Source: Gloeomargaritales cyanobacterium VI4D9
GTDB lineage: Bacteria; Cyanobacteriota; Cyanobacteriia; Gloeomargaritales; Gloeomargaritaceae
Direction: 5' to 3'
DNA length: 64,000 nt
NCBI GenBank assembly: GCA_927797885.1
Contig: OV696605.1
Span: 434,001 to 498,000, forward strand
Made by a program: the position numbers and the translations under genes. How positions within the stretch are numbered: the stretch's first letter is position 1; the number at the start of each line of letters is the position of its first letter. Of this stretch, positions 17,084-25,066 are shown one piece after another. Below the pieces are notes generated by a model that saw only the letters and a program-made list of their open reading frames with translations, searched no databases and was not told the DNA's origin.

Positions 17084-17201
17084 TATCGTCATTTCACAAA
17101 AAAATGCAACGCCTTTGAGGCACCTATAACTGCTCTATCCCCTTCTAAGGCAAGGGCTACAAGTAAAGGCTAATGTCGCAAACTTATTTGAAATTACTAT
17201 A
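17084..17201 (+). repeat. R4 element, copy b
   Basis: TATCGTCATTTCACAAA at the left, TTTGAAATTACTATA at the right, with the shared interior GTAAAGGCTAATGTCGCAAA. It abuts the second R5 target repeat. Confidence 0.8.
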
Positions 17202-17413
17202 TGGTAGTAATCGCATCTGAATTGTGGGCAAAAATTTTATGCTTAGACGTCCACACAGATTGCAGGGCACTGCCCCGTTTTAGTCCTAGGTGACTTTATT
17301 ATTCACATCCATCCTTTCAGATGGGGATGCCGGGATGCTGAAGATGGGGGTTGTATTCCTAAAACCGCTGATTCGGACGGGGTTGCTACATCGGGGCATC
17401 AATTAATTAACCG
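17202..17413. other. intergenic relic sequence
   Basis: Contains GTAATCGCATCTGAATTGTG, similar to a sequence at 3380, and a decayed R1 core (GCAGGGCACTGCCCCG). No gene recognised; it holds the 3' flank of the chemoreceptor-like gene. Confidence 0.35.
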
Positions 17414-18634
17414 CTAGTTAACCGCTTCTGATTGCACCTGAGTCGTTGGGTCATCCACAATTTGCAGACGGGTGCTGGAGCCATTTCCGTCCCGAATCAC
17501 CGCCTGCACCGCCTCCGGGGAACTGACCGGGGTTAAAGCACTGCCCACCGCTTCCTCCAATTCGGTGAGGGCAACCTCCGCCCGTTGAATTTTTTGGATG
17601 AGGGAGCGAGCGGTTTCCGCCGTCGAACGTGCCGCTTCCCCGTTCTCTTGAATTTTGTTGCGAAACCGGGTGGCGATCCGATTCACCTGACTACTGGCTT
17701 CAAAGGTTTGGCTCACCAATTTGCCAATTTCCGAGGTGATATAGCCGAACCCAGCCAATTGCCCCCCGGACTGATTGGCGACCACCGCCGCCTGTACCGC
17801 CAAGTGCCGCACCTGTTTACTCACATCCTCAATAATTTTGGTGGCACTATCTACCGCTTCTAATTCCTTTTCCAGGGCTTCCCCAATGCTAATAATTTGA
17901 TCTGTGGTATTACAGATGCTATTGACCCCGGAAAACGTGGCTTGGAATGCCTTTTTCCCTTCCAAAGAAAGGATTTGCCCAATGCGGACAAACTTCTGAT
18001 TGAGTTCTTCGATTTCCTTGGTTTTGCGGCTTAGTTCTTCCTGTTGGGTCTGGAGCAGGTCATTGCGCTGTTTGTTTTCCATCTGTTTGATTTCCAACAG
18101 ACGGGTATATTCCCGCACCTTGTTTTGCTCCTCGGTCAATCGGTCTAAACTATTTTGAAGCTCGGCGGTTTTTTGCTGCACGATGGCATTGGTAGCCGCC
18201 AACATTTGCGACTGAGCCAAGAGCAACACGTGCAAATCCACCAGGCGGGGAAGCTGGTCGGGAATAATGACCACAACCGGTTCATAAACCAATTCAATGG
18301 GGCGATTCAGGGCGGCGGCGGCAACTTCATCAATGCGAGCGTCCCCAGGAACCTCTAAAACGGGTACATTTTCCACTTCCAAAATGGCTTCAATGGGGCG
18401 TTTTAGATAAATTTCCAAGCTGTAGGGGCGGCTCATCCGTTCCAAAAAACGCCGCCGGGAAATCATCCCCACCAACTGATCCTCCCGTTGCAAAATCACC
18501 CCCGAAAGCTCCGTATCCTCCTGCACCCGATGCCATACTTCCTTGCCAGGGGTGCTGGGGTCAACGCAATAATCGGTGTAGGGCAGGTCGCTGACCCGAT
18601 AGTCCATCGCCTCCAGCTGTATCATCTCGTCCAT
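17414..18634 (-). CDS. cytosolic chemoreceptor-like protein with degenerate signalling tip
   Basis: 406 aa without membrane segments. Residues about 1-150 form a CBS-like sensory region (ELSGVILQREDQLVGMISRR, RFLERMSRPYSLEIYLKRPI) of the kind found at the front of cyanobacterial GGDEF and kinase proteins. A long coiled coil follows (about 155-225, VQQKTAELQNSLDRLTEEQN). The last part resembles a methyl-accepting signalling hairpin, but the tip reads AVQAAVVANQSGG in place of the usual ALNAxIEAARAGE, so key CheA/CheW contact residues are altered. It may signal through other partners. Stand-alone gene. Confidence 0.75.
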   Translation of the reverse strand: MDEMIQLEAMDYRVSDLPYTDYCVDPSTPGKEVWHRVQEDTELSGVILQREDQLVGMISRRRFLERMSRPYSLEIYLKRPIEAILEVENVPVLEVPGDARIDEVAAAALNRPIELVYEPVVVIIPDQLPRLVDLHVLLLAQSQMLAATNAIVQQKTAELQNSLDRLTEEQNKVREYTRLLEIKQMENKQRNDLLQTQQEELSRKTKEIEELNQKFVRIGQILSLEGKKAFQATFSGVNSICNTTDQIISIGEALEKELEAVDSATKIIEDVSKQVRHLAVQAAVVANQSGGQLAGFGYITSEIGKLVSQTFEASSQVNRIATRFRNKIQENGEAARSTAETARSLIQKIQRAEVALTELEEAVGSALTPVSSPEAVQAVIRDGNGSSTRLQIVDDPTTQVQSEAVN

Positions 18635-18803
18635 GCCTGTACCCCTTGACCAGTGATGAGTGTTCTGATGACTTCCGCACTTATCCCAAATTCTACTCCC
18701 AATCCCTGGAAATGAAATAGCCTTACAGGTTATGGAAGGGTTAATAAATGGTAAAAAGTTGATTAATTTGTGATTAATTTGGGGAATGACAGCCCAATGT
18801 TAT

Positions 18804-20147
18804 TTAGGAGGCGTGGCGTTGGGCTTGGCGCTCGGTTTTGCCCCGCCAGAGTAGTTGTAAGGGGGTGCCCCGGAAGCCCAAATGTTCCCGGAATTGGTGG
18901 TCGAGGTAGCGGCGGTAGTTGTCCTTGAACAGTTTGGGGTCGTTGACAAACAGGGCGATGGTGGGGGGCTGGGTTTGGACTTGGGTGCCGTAGTAGATGC
19001 GCCCCTGACGGCCTTGGCGGTTGGCGGGGGGGGATTGCCAGGCGGTGGCTTCGGCGAGGACTTCGTTAATAACAGCGGTGGCGACCCGACGGCGGTGGGA
19101 CTCGGCGGCGGCCTGCACCAGGGGGAAAATTTTCTCCACCCGTTGCCCGGTTTTGGCACTGATGAACAGGCAATCCGCCCAGTCCAGGAAGTACAAGCGG
19201 CTCCGCAGTTGCCGTTCCACCAGGGGCAGGGTATGGCTGTCCTTGGGCAGGGCATCCCATTTGTTGGCGACGATGACGCAGGCTCGCCCTTCCTGGATCA
19301 CCCGGTTGGCCAGTTTCAGGTCCTGATCCGTGACCCCTGCCGTGACATCCAAAACCAACAGCACCACGTCCGCCCGCCGGATGGCCTTAAAGGCCCGGTT
19401 GATGCTGAAAAATTCCGGGCCGTAGTCCACATATTTTTTGCGGCGAATCCCGGCGGTGTCAATCAACCAGTAGGCTTGCCCGTCCCGCTCCACCAGGGTG
19501 TCCACGCTGTCCCGGGTGGTGCCGGCAATGGGGCTGACAATCGCCCGTTCTTCCCCCACCAGGGCGTTTAATAAACTGGATTTGCCCACATTGGGCCGGC
19601 CGATGATGGCCACATGGATCGCTTCCGGGGCGGAACCACCCACGACTGGGGGTAAATGGGGCACCAGCGCATCCAGCAAATCCCCCACCCCGGTACCATG
19701 TCCAGCGGAGATGGGATAGGGTTCCCCCAGCCCCAGTTCCCAAAATTGGGCGGCCTGGGTCAACCCCTGGGTGACGGATTCGCATTTGTTCACCGCCAGG
19801 AATACGGGCAGGGGCTGTTGGCGCAACCACTGGGCAATTTCCGCATCCCCCGCCGTGGGGCCGGTTTGCCCATCCACCAGAAAAATAACCGCCTGGGACT
19901 CGGCCATCGCCGTCATGGCCTGCTGGCGAATTTGGGGGAGAAATTCCGTGTCGTCCGCAAAGACCAAGCCGCCCGTATCCACAATCAAAAATTCCCGGTC
20001 TTGCCAAAAGGCGGGCCGGTAGTTGCGATCCCGGGTCATGCCCGGTTGGTCATAGACAATCGCCGAGTGATCCCCGGCAATCCGATTCACCAGGGTGGAT
20101 TTGCCCACGTTGGGTCGGCCAACCACGGCGACAATCGGCAGGGACAT
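18804..20147 (-). CDS. der: ribosome-assembly GTPase Der (EngA)
   Basis: 447 aa from [13 protein letters not shown]; an in-frame upstream extension to 20276 is unlikely because the first G1 motif normally starts within ten residues. It has two tandem G domains, each with GRPNVGKS(S/T) (about residues 9 and 180), DTGG and DTAG switch motifs, and NKC and NKWD base-specificity motifs. A C-terminal KH-like domain ends with the family segment [16 protein letters not shown]. Der is essential for 50S subunit maturation. It follows the DUF948 gene by 47 bp on the same strand. Confidence 0.95.
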   Translation of the reverse strand: MSLPIVAVVGRPNVGKSTLVNRIAGDHSAIVYDQPGMTRDRNYRPAFWQDREFLIVDTGGLVFADDTEFLPQIRQQAMTAMAESQAVIFLVDGQTGPTAGDAEIAQWLRQQPLPVFLAVNKCESVTQGLTQAAQFWELGLGEPYPISAGHGTGVGDLLDALVPHLPPVVGGSAPEAIHVAIIGRPNVGKSSLLNALVGEERAIVSPIAGTTRDSVDTLVERDGQAYWLIDTAGIRRKKYVDYGPEFFSINRAFKAIRRADVVLLVLDVTAGVTDQDLKLANRVIQEGRACVIVANKWDALPKDSHTLPLVERQLRSRLYFLDWADCLFISAKTGQRVEKIFPLVQAAAESHRRRVATAVINEVLAEATAWQSPPANRQGRQGRIYYGTQVQTQPPTIALFVNDPKLFKDNYRRYLDHQFREHLGFRGTPLQLLWRGKTERQAQRHAS

Positions 20148-20194
20148 GGGCAGAGGGGACACAAAAAGCCATTTTTTAGTATATCGTTTTCGCC

Positions 20195-20626
20195 CTAGCC
20201 CGATTCCGGGGGCAGTTCCGGCGGAGACGGGCGTTCCGGGGGCAGGCGGTAGGTGGGGGCGGGTGGGCGTTTCCAAGTATTCCAGGCGGCTTTCATCCCC
20301 ACCCAGACGCTCCGGGTGGACACCTGGGTACGGCGGACGGTTTGTTTGGTGCTTTCCACGCTTTGGTTGACCTGCTCGACGATACGGCTGGCACTCTGCA
20401 CCCCCTGGCTCACATCATCGGTGAGGTCGCTGATTTCCATGCCGGTCAGACGGATCGCATCCAGGGTGGGGGGCAAATCCCGGTTGAGGGTATCGGCTAA
20501 TTTGTCAATACTGCGGGCGGCTCGGGCAATCTCTTGCACCGCTGGGATTAGGGCAATCAGCACCGCTGTTAGGGAGACCGCCACCAACAGGAGCGATAAC
20601 CCCAGGATAAAGATTGCTTCAGCCAC
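20195..20626 (-). CDS. DUF948 membrane-anchored protein
   Basis: 143 aa. One N-terminal membrane helix ([20 protein letters not shown]) precedes a coiled-coil-prone DUF948-type stretch rich in Asp, Ser and Val ([40 protein letters not shown]). It ends in a Pro-rich tail ([14 protein letters not shown]). The family is of unknown function and usually accompanies YtxH proteins, as here: the preceding gene overlaps by 8 bp. A membrane stress or envelope role is plausible. Confidence 0.8.
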   Translation of the reverse strand: MAEAIFILGLSLLLVAVSLTAVLIALIPAVQEIARAARSIDKLADTLNRDLPPTLDAIRLTGMEISDLTDDVSQGVQSASRIVEQVNQSVESTKQTVRRTQVSTRSVWVGMKAAWNTWKRPPAPTYRLPPERPSPPELPPESG

Positions 20627-20924
20627 GGTTCTGTTGGCGTTGGTGTTCTTGCCGCCCCGCCTCTAACCCCGCATTAATCGCCGTTTGGAGGCGTTCCCAG
20701 GTGTCCTGCCATTGGGTCTGGAGTATCCCTTGCCAGCGTTGCGCCTGGAGTTGGAGATTGTCGGACAGATCGGTGGTCAATTCCGGCAAAGCCGCCGCCG
20801 TTTTGCGTAAGACCCGGCGGGTTTCCTGACCGGAGCGGGGTGCGAAGACCATCCCCGTCACCAACCCGGCGACTCCCCCGATCACCAAACCTCCCAAAAA
20901 CGCCCCCGCATTGTTCCGGCTCAT
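20619..20924 (-). CDS. YtxH-domain protein
   Basis: 101 aa. A Gly-rich hydrophobic N-terminus (AGAFLGGLVIGGVAGLVTGM) is followed at once by the YtxH hallmark VFAPRSGQETRR, then an amphipathic helix region (LQAQRWQGILQTQWQDTWER). YtxH proteins are small membrane-associated stress proteins without a known activity. The end overlaps the DUF948 start by 8 bp, so both are probably translated from one message, perhaps with the DUF697 GTPase 29 bp upstream. Confidence 0.85.
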   Translation of the reverse strand: MSRNNAGAFLGGLVIGGVAGLVTGMVFAPRSGQETRRVLRKTAAALPELTTDLSDNLQLQAQRWQGILQTQWQDTWERLQTAINAGLEAGRQEHQRQQNRG

Positions 20925-20953
20925 GGTTTTTGCCTTACTCGCCCATCCTGGCT

Positions 20954-22183
20954 TTACTGTATCCCATCCCCGGGGGGGTGATGCAAATACTGCCGCAACC
21001 GGGCGAGAACCGCCCCCTGGTCAATGGCGCCCACCAGCCGATGAACCTGCTCCCGGGCACTGCCCGTCCCCCAGGTTTTGCCCTGGACAAGATACTGCCA
21101 CCCCAGCCGCCCCACCAGATAGGTCGCCAGCCCTGCCACCGCCCCCCGTCCCGTCGCTAGGGCAAGGTAGGGCAACCACAACCCACCCCCTGCTAAGAGT
21201 CCCGCCAGAAGACTGCTTCCCACCCCCAGCCCCCCCAAACTGCCTGCGATCAGGTACAGCAATTTGCTGGCTTCCACCGGGGTCAAGGTCACCCCCGCCC
21301 GCCGTGCCAACCGCAGGAGGAGGGCACCATCCACCGCCGCCCCGATGAGCAAATCCACCCCCAGCAGGGGATTCACCGCCACCGCCAGGGCTTTGGTCGT
21401 ACTGGCTCGCCAGATCAGGGCTTCCGTTTGGGCAGGGGGTGCCAGCAAGGGGGGCTGTTGAGCAGTGGTGTGCAGGGCATTGAGCGCTAAGAGGGCGGGC
21501 GCAAGGGTCTGCACCTGGGTCACCAACACCCGGCGCAATTCCTCGACTTGGGGGGCGAGGGACTGCCGTACCACCTTGCCCGTCGCCGTTTTCTGCCAGC
21601 CCGTCGGTTGTGCCGCCACCCAGACCACATCCGTCCCAGCCACCCACCGAGCCAATTTGCCGCTCTGCCAACGAGCCTGGAGTTGCGCCTGCGCCGCCGG
21701 GGGATACTGATCCATCTTGTTCATCACCACGATCACCGGTTTGCCGGAACGCACCAAGCGGGACAGGATGTTGATTTCCAAACGGTTGGGGTCGCCACTC
21801 AGCACCAACAGCACCAATTCCGCCCCCAGCGCCAATTCCCACACCGCCGCCGTTTCCCCCACCTCATCCAACCCCGGTGTATCCACCAACTCCACAGGGT
21901 ATTCCCCCACCCGCCAGTCCACCGCCTGCGCCCCCCGGGTCACCCCATGCACCGCCCCCGTGGCAAACACTGGTTCCCCCACCAGAGCATTCAACAGACT
22001 GGATTTGCCCCGCCCCACCAACCCCAACACCACCACCCGCAGCCGTTGCGCCTCTAGCCGTTGCCGCACCGATCCAGTAGCGACAACCCGTGCCTGCTCA
22101 TAGCACCACGCCCCCCGCAGTGCCACCCAATCCTGAACTGGATAAATCCCCGTTTGCCCCATGCCAACCCCCTTTTTTCCCAT
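20954..22183 (-). CDS. membrane-associated GTPase with DUF697 domain
   Basis: 409 aa from MGKKGVGMGQTGIYP (ATG at 22162 is an alternative; both have purine-rich leaders). The N-terminal G domain shows G1 [15 protein letters not shown]3 DTPGLDEVGE and G4 NKMD. The C-terminal half is hydrophobic with Gly-rich helices (LLYLIAGSLGGLGVGSSLLA, GGGLWLPYLALATG), typical of cyanobacterial DUF697 GTPases (Era/dynamin-like). These likely act at a membrane. A longer frame up to 22483 would cover the hli gene and is rejected. First gene of a four-gene minus-strand series ending in der. Confidence 0.85.
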   Translation of the reverse strand: MGKKGVGMGQTGIYPVQDWVALRGAWCYEQARVVATGSVRQRLEAQRLRVVVLGLVGRGKSSLLNALVGEPVFATGAVHGVTRGAQAVDWRVGEYPVELVDTPGLDEVGETAAVWELALGAELVLLVLSGDPNRLEINILSRLVRSGKPVIVVMNKMDQYPPAAQAQLQARWQSGKLARWVAGTDVVWVAAQPTGWQKTATGKVVRQSLAPQVEELRRVLVTQVQTLAPALLALNALHTTAQQPPLLAPPAQTEALIWRASTTKALAVAVNPLLGVDLLIGAAVDGALLLRLARRAGVTLTPVEASKLLYLIAGSLGGLGVGSSLLAGLLAGGGLWLPYLALATGRGAVAGLATYLVGRLGWQYLVQGKTWGTGSAREQVHRLVGAIDQGAVLARLRQYLHHPPGDGIQ

Positions 22184-22241
22184 TGTGCGTCCCCCTTCCC
22201 GGCAGAATGTAAAATTTTGTTGCCATTTTCCAGAGAGTTGG

Positions 22242-22259
22242 TTACATTTGTTAATGTAA
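22242..22259 (+). promoter_or_regulatory. palindromic candidate RpaB/HLR1-type site before hli
   Basis: TTACATT-TGTT-AATGTAA is a perfect 7-bp inverted repeat. Its left arm with the preceding G (GTTACATT) equals one HLR1 half-site, (G/T)TTACA(T/A)(T/A). HLR1 is bound by RpaB in front of high-light genes, but canonical sites are direct repeats, so the assignment is tentative. Confidence 0.4.
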
Positions 22260-22280
22260 ACCCGTTTGAGGAATTGGGTC

Positions 22281-22430
22281 ATGCAAGAACAAACTCCTGC
22301 CCCCAAGTTTGGCTTCACCAATTTTGCGGAAACTTGGAACGGCCGCCTGGCGATGTTGGGCTTTGTGATCGGGATTGCGACCGAACTGTTGACCGGTAAG
22401 GGGATTTTGTCCCAACTGGGTCTGATGTAA
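22281..22430 (+). CDS. hli: high-light-inducible protein (one-helix CAB family)
   Basis: A 49-aa protein, MQEQTPAPKFGFTNFAETWN then GRLAMLGFVIGIATELLTGK and GILSQLGLM. The ExxNGRxAMxGF chlorophyll-binding motif and single thylakoid membrane helix identify it as Hli/SCP. Such proteins bind chlorophyll and carotenoid, protect photosystem II assembly and dissipate energy under strong light. A GAGGA ribosome-binding site lies 9 bp upstream, a palindromic operator before that, and a terminator about 65 bp after the stop, so it is monocistronic. Confidence 0.95.
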   Translation: MQEQTPAPKFGFTNFAETWNGRLAMLGFVIGIATELLTGKGILSQLGLM

Positions 22431-22494
22431 TTTCTGCCCAAAACGCTGGTTTGTCCCCGCAGATCACCTGGGGCAACCGGCAAGAAAGTTTATG

Positions 22495-22519
22495 GCCTGG
22501 GGTCACTCCAGGCTTTTTT
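22495..22519 (+). terminator. rho-independent terminator after hli
   Basis: GCCTGG, loop GGTCACT, CCAGGC, then TTTTTTG: a 6-bp GC stem with a T run. It separates hli from the next plus-strand gene. Confidence 0.75.
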
Positions 22520-22556
22520 GTGTTTTATCCTGGAGTTGTGGGTTCAACGAGGCGAT

Positions 22557-22844
22557 ATGGCACTGATCCGCGTGGGCAGCCAAGTATTCAACACGGACTA
22601 CATCGTGCGGGTGCGGTTAAACGACAGCAATTCCTTTAGCGATAACTGCGTCACCCTGCTCGTGGACGAGGGGTCGGGGAGCTTGAATGGTGACCCGAAT
22701 GGGTTTACCGGGCATTGGGGTCTGCAAGCCTATTCCTTTTACAACGACCAAGCCAACCAACTGCGGGGCTTTTTCACCAGCCCGGATTATGTACTGGATT
22801 TGACGGTGACCGAACCGTTGGCGATGACCACAGGGGGAGAATAG
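22557..22844 (+). CDS. conserved small protein of unknown function
   Basis: 95 aa from MALIRVGSQVFNTDYIVRVR. An in-frame start at 22518 lies against the terminator and is not preferred. The sequence is beta-rich (DNCVTLLVDEGSGSLNG, WGLQAYSFYNDQANQLRGFF) without signal peptide or membrane helices. It does not resemble a catalytic family that I recognise. The stop TAG is followed directly by the GTG of the TPR protein, so the two genes are coupled; a small role in photosystem biogenesis would fit but is only inference. Confidence 0.7.
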   Translation: MALIRVGSQVFNTDYIVRVRLNDSNSFSDNCVTLLVDEGSGSLNGDPNGFTGHWGLQAYSFYNDQANQLRGFFTSPDYVLDLTVTEPLAMTTGGE

Positions 22845-23375
22845 GTGGATTTTGTCCTGCAATCGTCCTATTTATTGGGGTTGTTGACCCTGTTGGTGGT
22901 AGCCGCTGTCCTGGTGGCACGGCAGGTTTGGCGCACCCGCACTACGGAAACCCGGCTCAATCAATTGCAACGGGCGGTTACGGAGGGAACGGCTACCCCG
23001 GCGGACTACTACGAATTGGGCAGTATTTATCTCCGCAAAAAACTTTATGTGCAGTGTATTAATCAACTGCAAAAGGCGATCAAAAATTGGGATGAAAATG
23101 ACCCGGAGGGCTTAGCTAAAGTCTATAACGCTTTGGGCTATGCCTATTTCAGCCAGGAGCAATACGACCTCGCTATTCGCCAATACCGGGAAGCCCTCAA
23201 ATGCCAACCCCAGTATGTGACCGCCATGAATAATTTGGGGCACGCTTACGAAAAGAAAAAACTCACCGCCCAAGCTCTGGAGATGTATGAACAGGCGTTG
23301 CAGATTGCCCCGGACAATCCTACGGCGAAACAACGTGCCAATGCCCTACGAAAACGCCTAGCACCAGCGGGATAA
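22845..23375 (+). CDS. TPR protein, Ycf37-like photosystem I assembly factor
   Basis: 176 aa, GTG start immediately after the previous stop. One N-terminal membrane helix (YLLGLLTLLVVAAVLVA) is followed by three TPR units: PADYYELGSIYLRKKLYVQC, AKVYNALGYAYFSQEQYDLA and VTAMNNLGHAYEKKKLTAQA. Size and layout match Ycf37, a thylakoid TPR protein that stabilises photosystem I. TPR proteins are hard to assign without alignment, so the Ycf37 label is probable rather than certain. Confidence 0.75.
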   Translation: MDFVLQSSYLLGLLTLLVVAAVLVARQVWRTRTTETRLNQLQRAVTEGTATPADYYELGSIYLRKKLYVQCINQLQKAIKNWDENDPEGLAKVYNALGYAYFSQEQYDLAIRQYREALKCQPQYVTAMNNLGHAYEKKKLTAQALEMYEQALQIAPDNPTAKQRANALRKRLAPAG

Positions 23376-23385
23376 AGGAGTGTTT

Positions 23386-24066
23386 GTGGTTGCGAGTACG
23401 GCGATTACGCAAGCCATTCTCAGCTTTCGTGACCTTGAGGATAAATTGGGTTGCAGACGCATCCAAACCCCCAATTTTTTCCCGGAGTGGCAGATGCCTT
23501 TACCGGAATTAACGCCGACAGAAACTACCGGAATTAACCATTTATCCCAACGATATATGACCTATTTAGAAGAGGGGGAAGTCAGTGAAGGAACCCTGAA
23601 TATTATTTTAATTTCTTTAATTTCACCATTGTTAGATATTTTGGGTTTATGCGACTCACCCTATCGAATCCGAGGCGAAACTTGGGTAGCAGTCCAAACT
23701 CAAATGGATACGGAAGATGGCAGAATGACCCTTGAAGGACGTATTGATGCCCTGACAATACAGGACGATTTTTGGCTGGTAGTGATTGAAGGAAAACGGA
23801 GTGGCTTTAATGTGCTTCGGGCGGTTCCCCAAGCCATTGCTTATATGTCCGCTACCCCGTACTACCCAATGTTTGGATTAGTCACCAACGGTTATGATTA
23901 TTTGTTTGTCAAATTAGCGGGCAGGGAATTTGGTTTATCCGATAACTTTAGTTTGCTCTCAGATGCAACTCGCAATCTCCTGCGGGTCGCCCAAGTGCTG
24001 AAACATCTGGTCGGGTTAAATTCAAGAACCGCCAATCATGGACAAGGAGCAACCCCCTATGGCTGA
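23386..24066 (+). CDS. PD-(D/E)XK nuclease-like, HsdR N-terminal type
   Basis: 226 aa. The GTG at 23386 has an AAGGAG five bases before it; the GTG at 23380 overlaps that site. The body has the restriction-endonuclease core: MTLEGRIDALTIQDDFWLVV then IEGKRSGFNVLRAVPQAIAY, where D-x(n)-ExK would be the metal-binding residues. Such stand-alone HsdR-N-like proteins are common in cyanobacteria. There is no methyltransferase or helicase partner here, so it is not a complete restriction system; it may be an orphan nuclease or act in repair. Confidence 0.75.
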   Translation: MVASTAITQAILSFRDLEDKLGCRRIQTPNFFPEWQMPLPELTPTETTGINHLSQRYMTYLEEGEVSEGTLNIILISLISPLLDILGLCDSPYRIRGETWVAVQTQMDTEDGRMTLEGRIDALTIQDDFWLVVIEGKRSGFNVLRAVPQAIAYMSATPYYPMFGLVTNGYDYLFVKLAGREFGLSDNFSLLSDATRNLLRVAQVLKHLVGLNSRTANHGQGATPYG

Positions 24067-24322
24067 CCCGCTGATGTACCAAAGTGAACATTACGTTGTC
24101 CTAATGCCGGGAGAACCAGAGCAGTTTTACACCGAGGCGGAACTGCGGGAGAAACTGGGGCAGATTTTAGCCCAGGCGAAGGATATTAGCCCGGAATTAG
24201 CCGCCTACCCCACCACCGCCGAGCGGGTACAGTATCTATTGGATACGGGCTGTCGCTGGGAATGGGGAACGGATGAGTTTATCGAGTGGTATGCCGTGCG
24301 TTTGGAGAAACCCCGCCCATGA
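24059..24322 (+). CDS. conserved small acidic protein of unknown function
   Basis: 87 aa from MADPLMYQSEHYVVLMPGEP; the ATG overlaps the end of the nuclease gene by 8 bp and has AAGGAG about 10 bp upstream. Features are EAELREKLGQILAQAKDI and a Trp-rich tail (CRWEWGTDEFIEWYAVRLEK). No domain was recognised. Its TGA overlaps the plsY ATG (ATGA), tying it to the nuclease and plsY in one transcript. Confidence 0.7.
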   Translation: MADPLMYQSEHYVVLMPGEPEQFYTEAELREKLGQILAQAKDISPELAAYPTTAERVQYLLDTGCRWEWGTDEFIEWYAVRLEKPRP

Positions 24323-24951
24323 CCGTAAATCTCCTGTGGATCCTGGTGGCTTATCTCTGCGGTTCGATTCCCCCTGGGTATGTGGCGGGACGGTTGGCGG
24401 GGATTGACATCCGTCAGGTGGGGTCGGGTTCCACAGGGGCGACCAATGTCCTGCGTACCCTGGGAAAATTCCCAGCCCTGGTGGTTTTCCTCCTGGATGT
24501 GGGCAAGGGGGTGCTGGCGGTGGCGCTGGCTCGCTGGCTATGGCAGGTATTTCCCAGCGTTGACCCTGGGGAGGGGCGGCTTTGGTGGGAATTGGTCTAT
24601 GCCCTGACGGCGCTGGTGGGGCACAGCAAATCCCTATGGATCAACTGGCAGGGGGGCAAATCCGTCGCCACCGGGTTGGGATTGTTGGCTTTTTTTAGCT
24701 GGCAAGTGGCGGTGGGGGCTTTGGTCATGTTTGGGTTGCTGGTGGCAACGGTGCGGATCGTGTCCGTAGGTTCCCTGGTCGCCTGCGTGACTGCCCTGGG
24801 ACTGGCGGTGGCATTGGGAATTCCTTTGCCTTATCAGGCTTATACGTTATTAGCAACTTTGTACATCATCTGGTGTCACCGCACCAATATTCAACGGTTG
24901 TGGCAGGGGACAGAACCCCGTTTGGGACAGGCGAAACCCACGCAGGAATGA
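24319..24951 (+). CDS. plsY: glycerol-3-phosphate acyltransferase PlsY
   Basis: 210 aa, ATG overlapping the preceding stop by 4 bp. A polytopic membrane enzyme that transfers the acyl group from acyl-phosphate to glycerol-3-phosphate, the first step of phospholipid synthesis. Family motifs are present in order: GSIPPGYVAGR, GSGSTGATNVLRTLGK, the phosphate-binding DVGKG, GHSKSLWINWQGGKSVATGL and a late SVGSLVA. Length is typical. Confidence 0.95.
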   Translation: MTVNLLWILVAYLCGSIPPGYVAGRLAGIDIRQVGSGSTGATNVLRTLGKFPALVVFLLDVGKGVLAVALARWLWQVFPSVDPGEGRLWWELVYALTALVGHSKSLWINWQGGKSVATGLGLLAFFSWQVAVGALVMFGLLVATVRIVSVGSLVACVTALGLAVALGIPLPYQAYTLLATLYIIWCHRTNIQRLWQGTEPRLGQAKPTQE

Positions 24952-25066
24952 TGTTGACAATAATATTTATTCTACCTTGGGGAACGTTACGCTCTTTTCG
25001 CCCAGGAATAACCTTGTTACAATCACAAGGAATGGCACTGCCAGGTGAACGAACGGTTGCCAAGCC

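Noticed and set aside
18882-19571. 229-codon open frame opposite der
   Set aside because: It mirrors the conserved Der coding sequence on the other strand, has low-complexity composition and no family similarity.
20148-20276. 43-codon extension of der
   Set aside because: It overlaps the DUF948 gene and precedes the normal [13 protein letters not shown] start; Pro/Gly-rich, not conserved.
22184-22483. 100-codon N-terminal extension of the DUF697 GTPase
   Set aside because: It would run antisense through hli and its promoter and has no similarity to the GTPase family.
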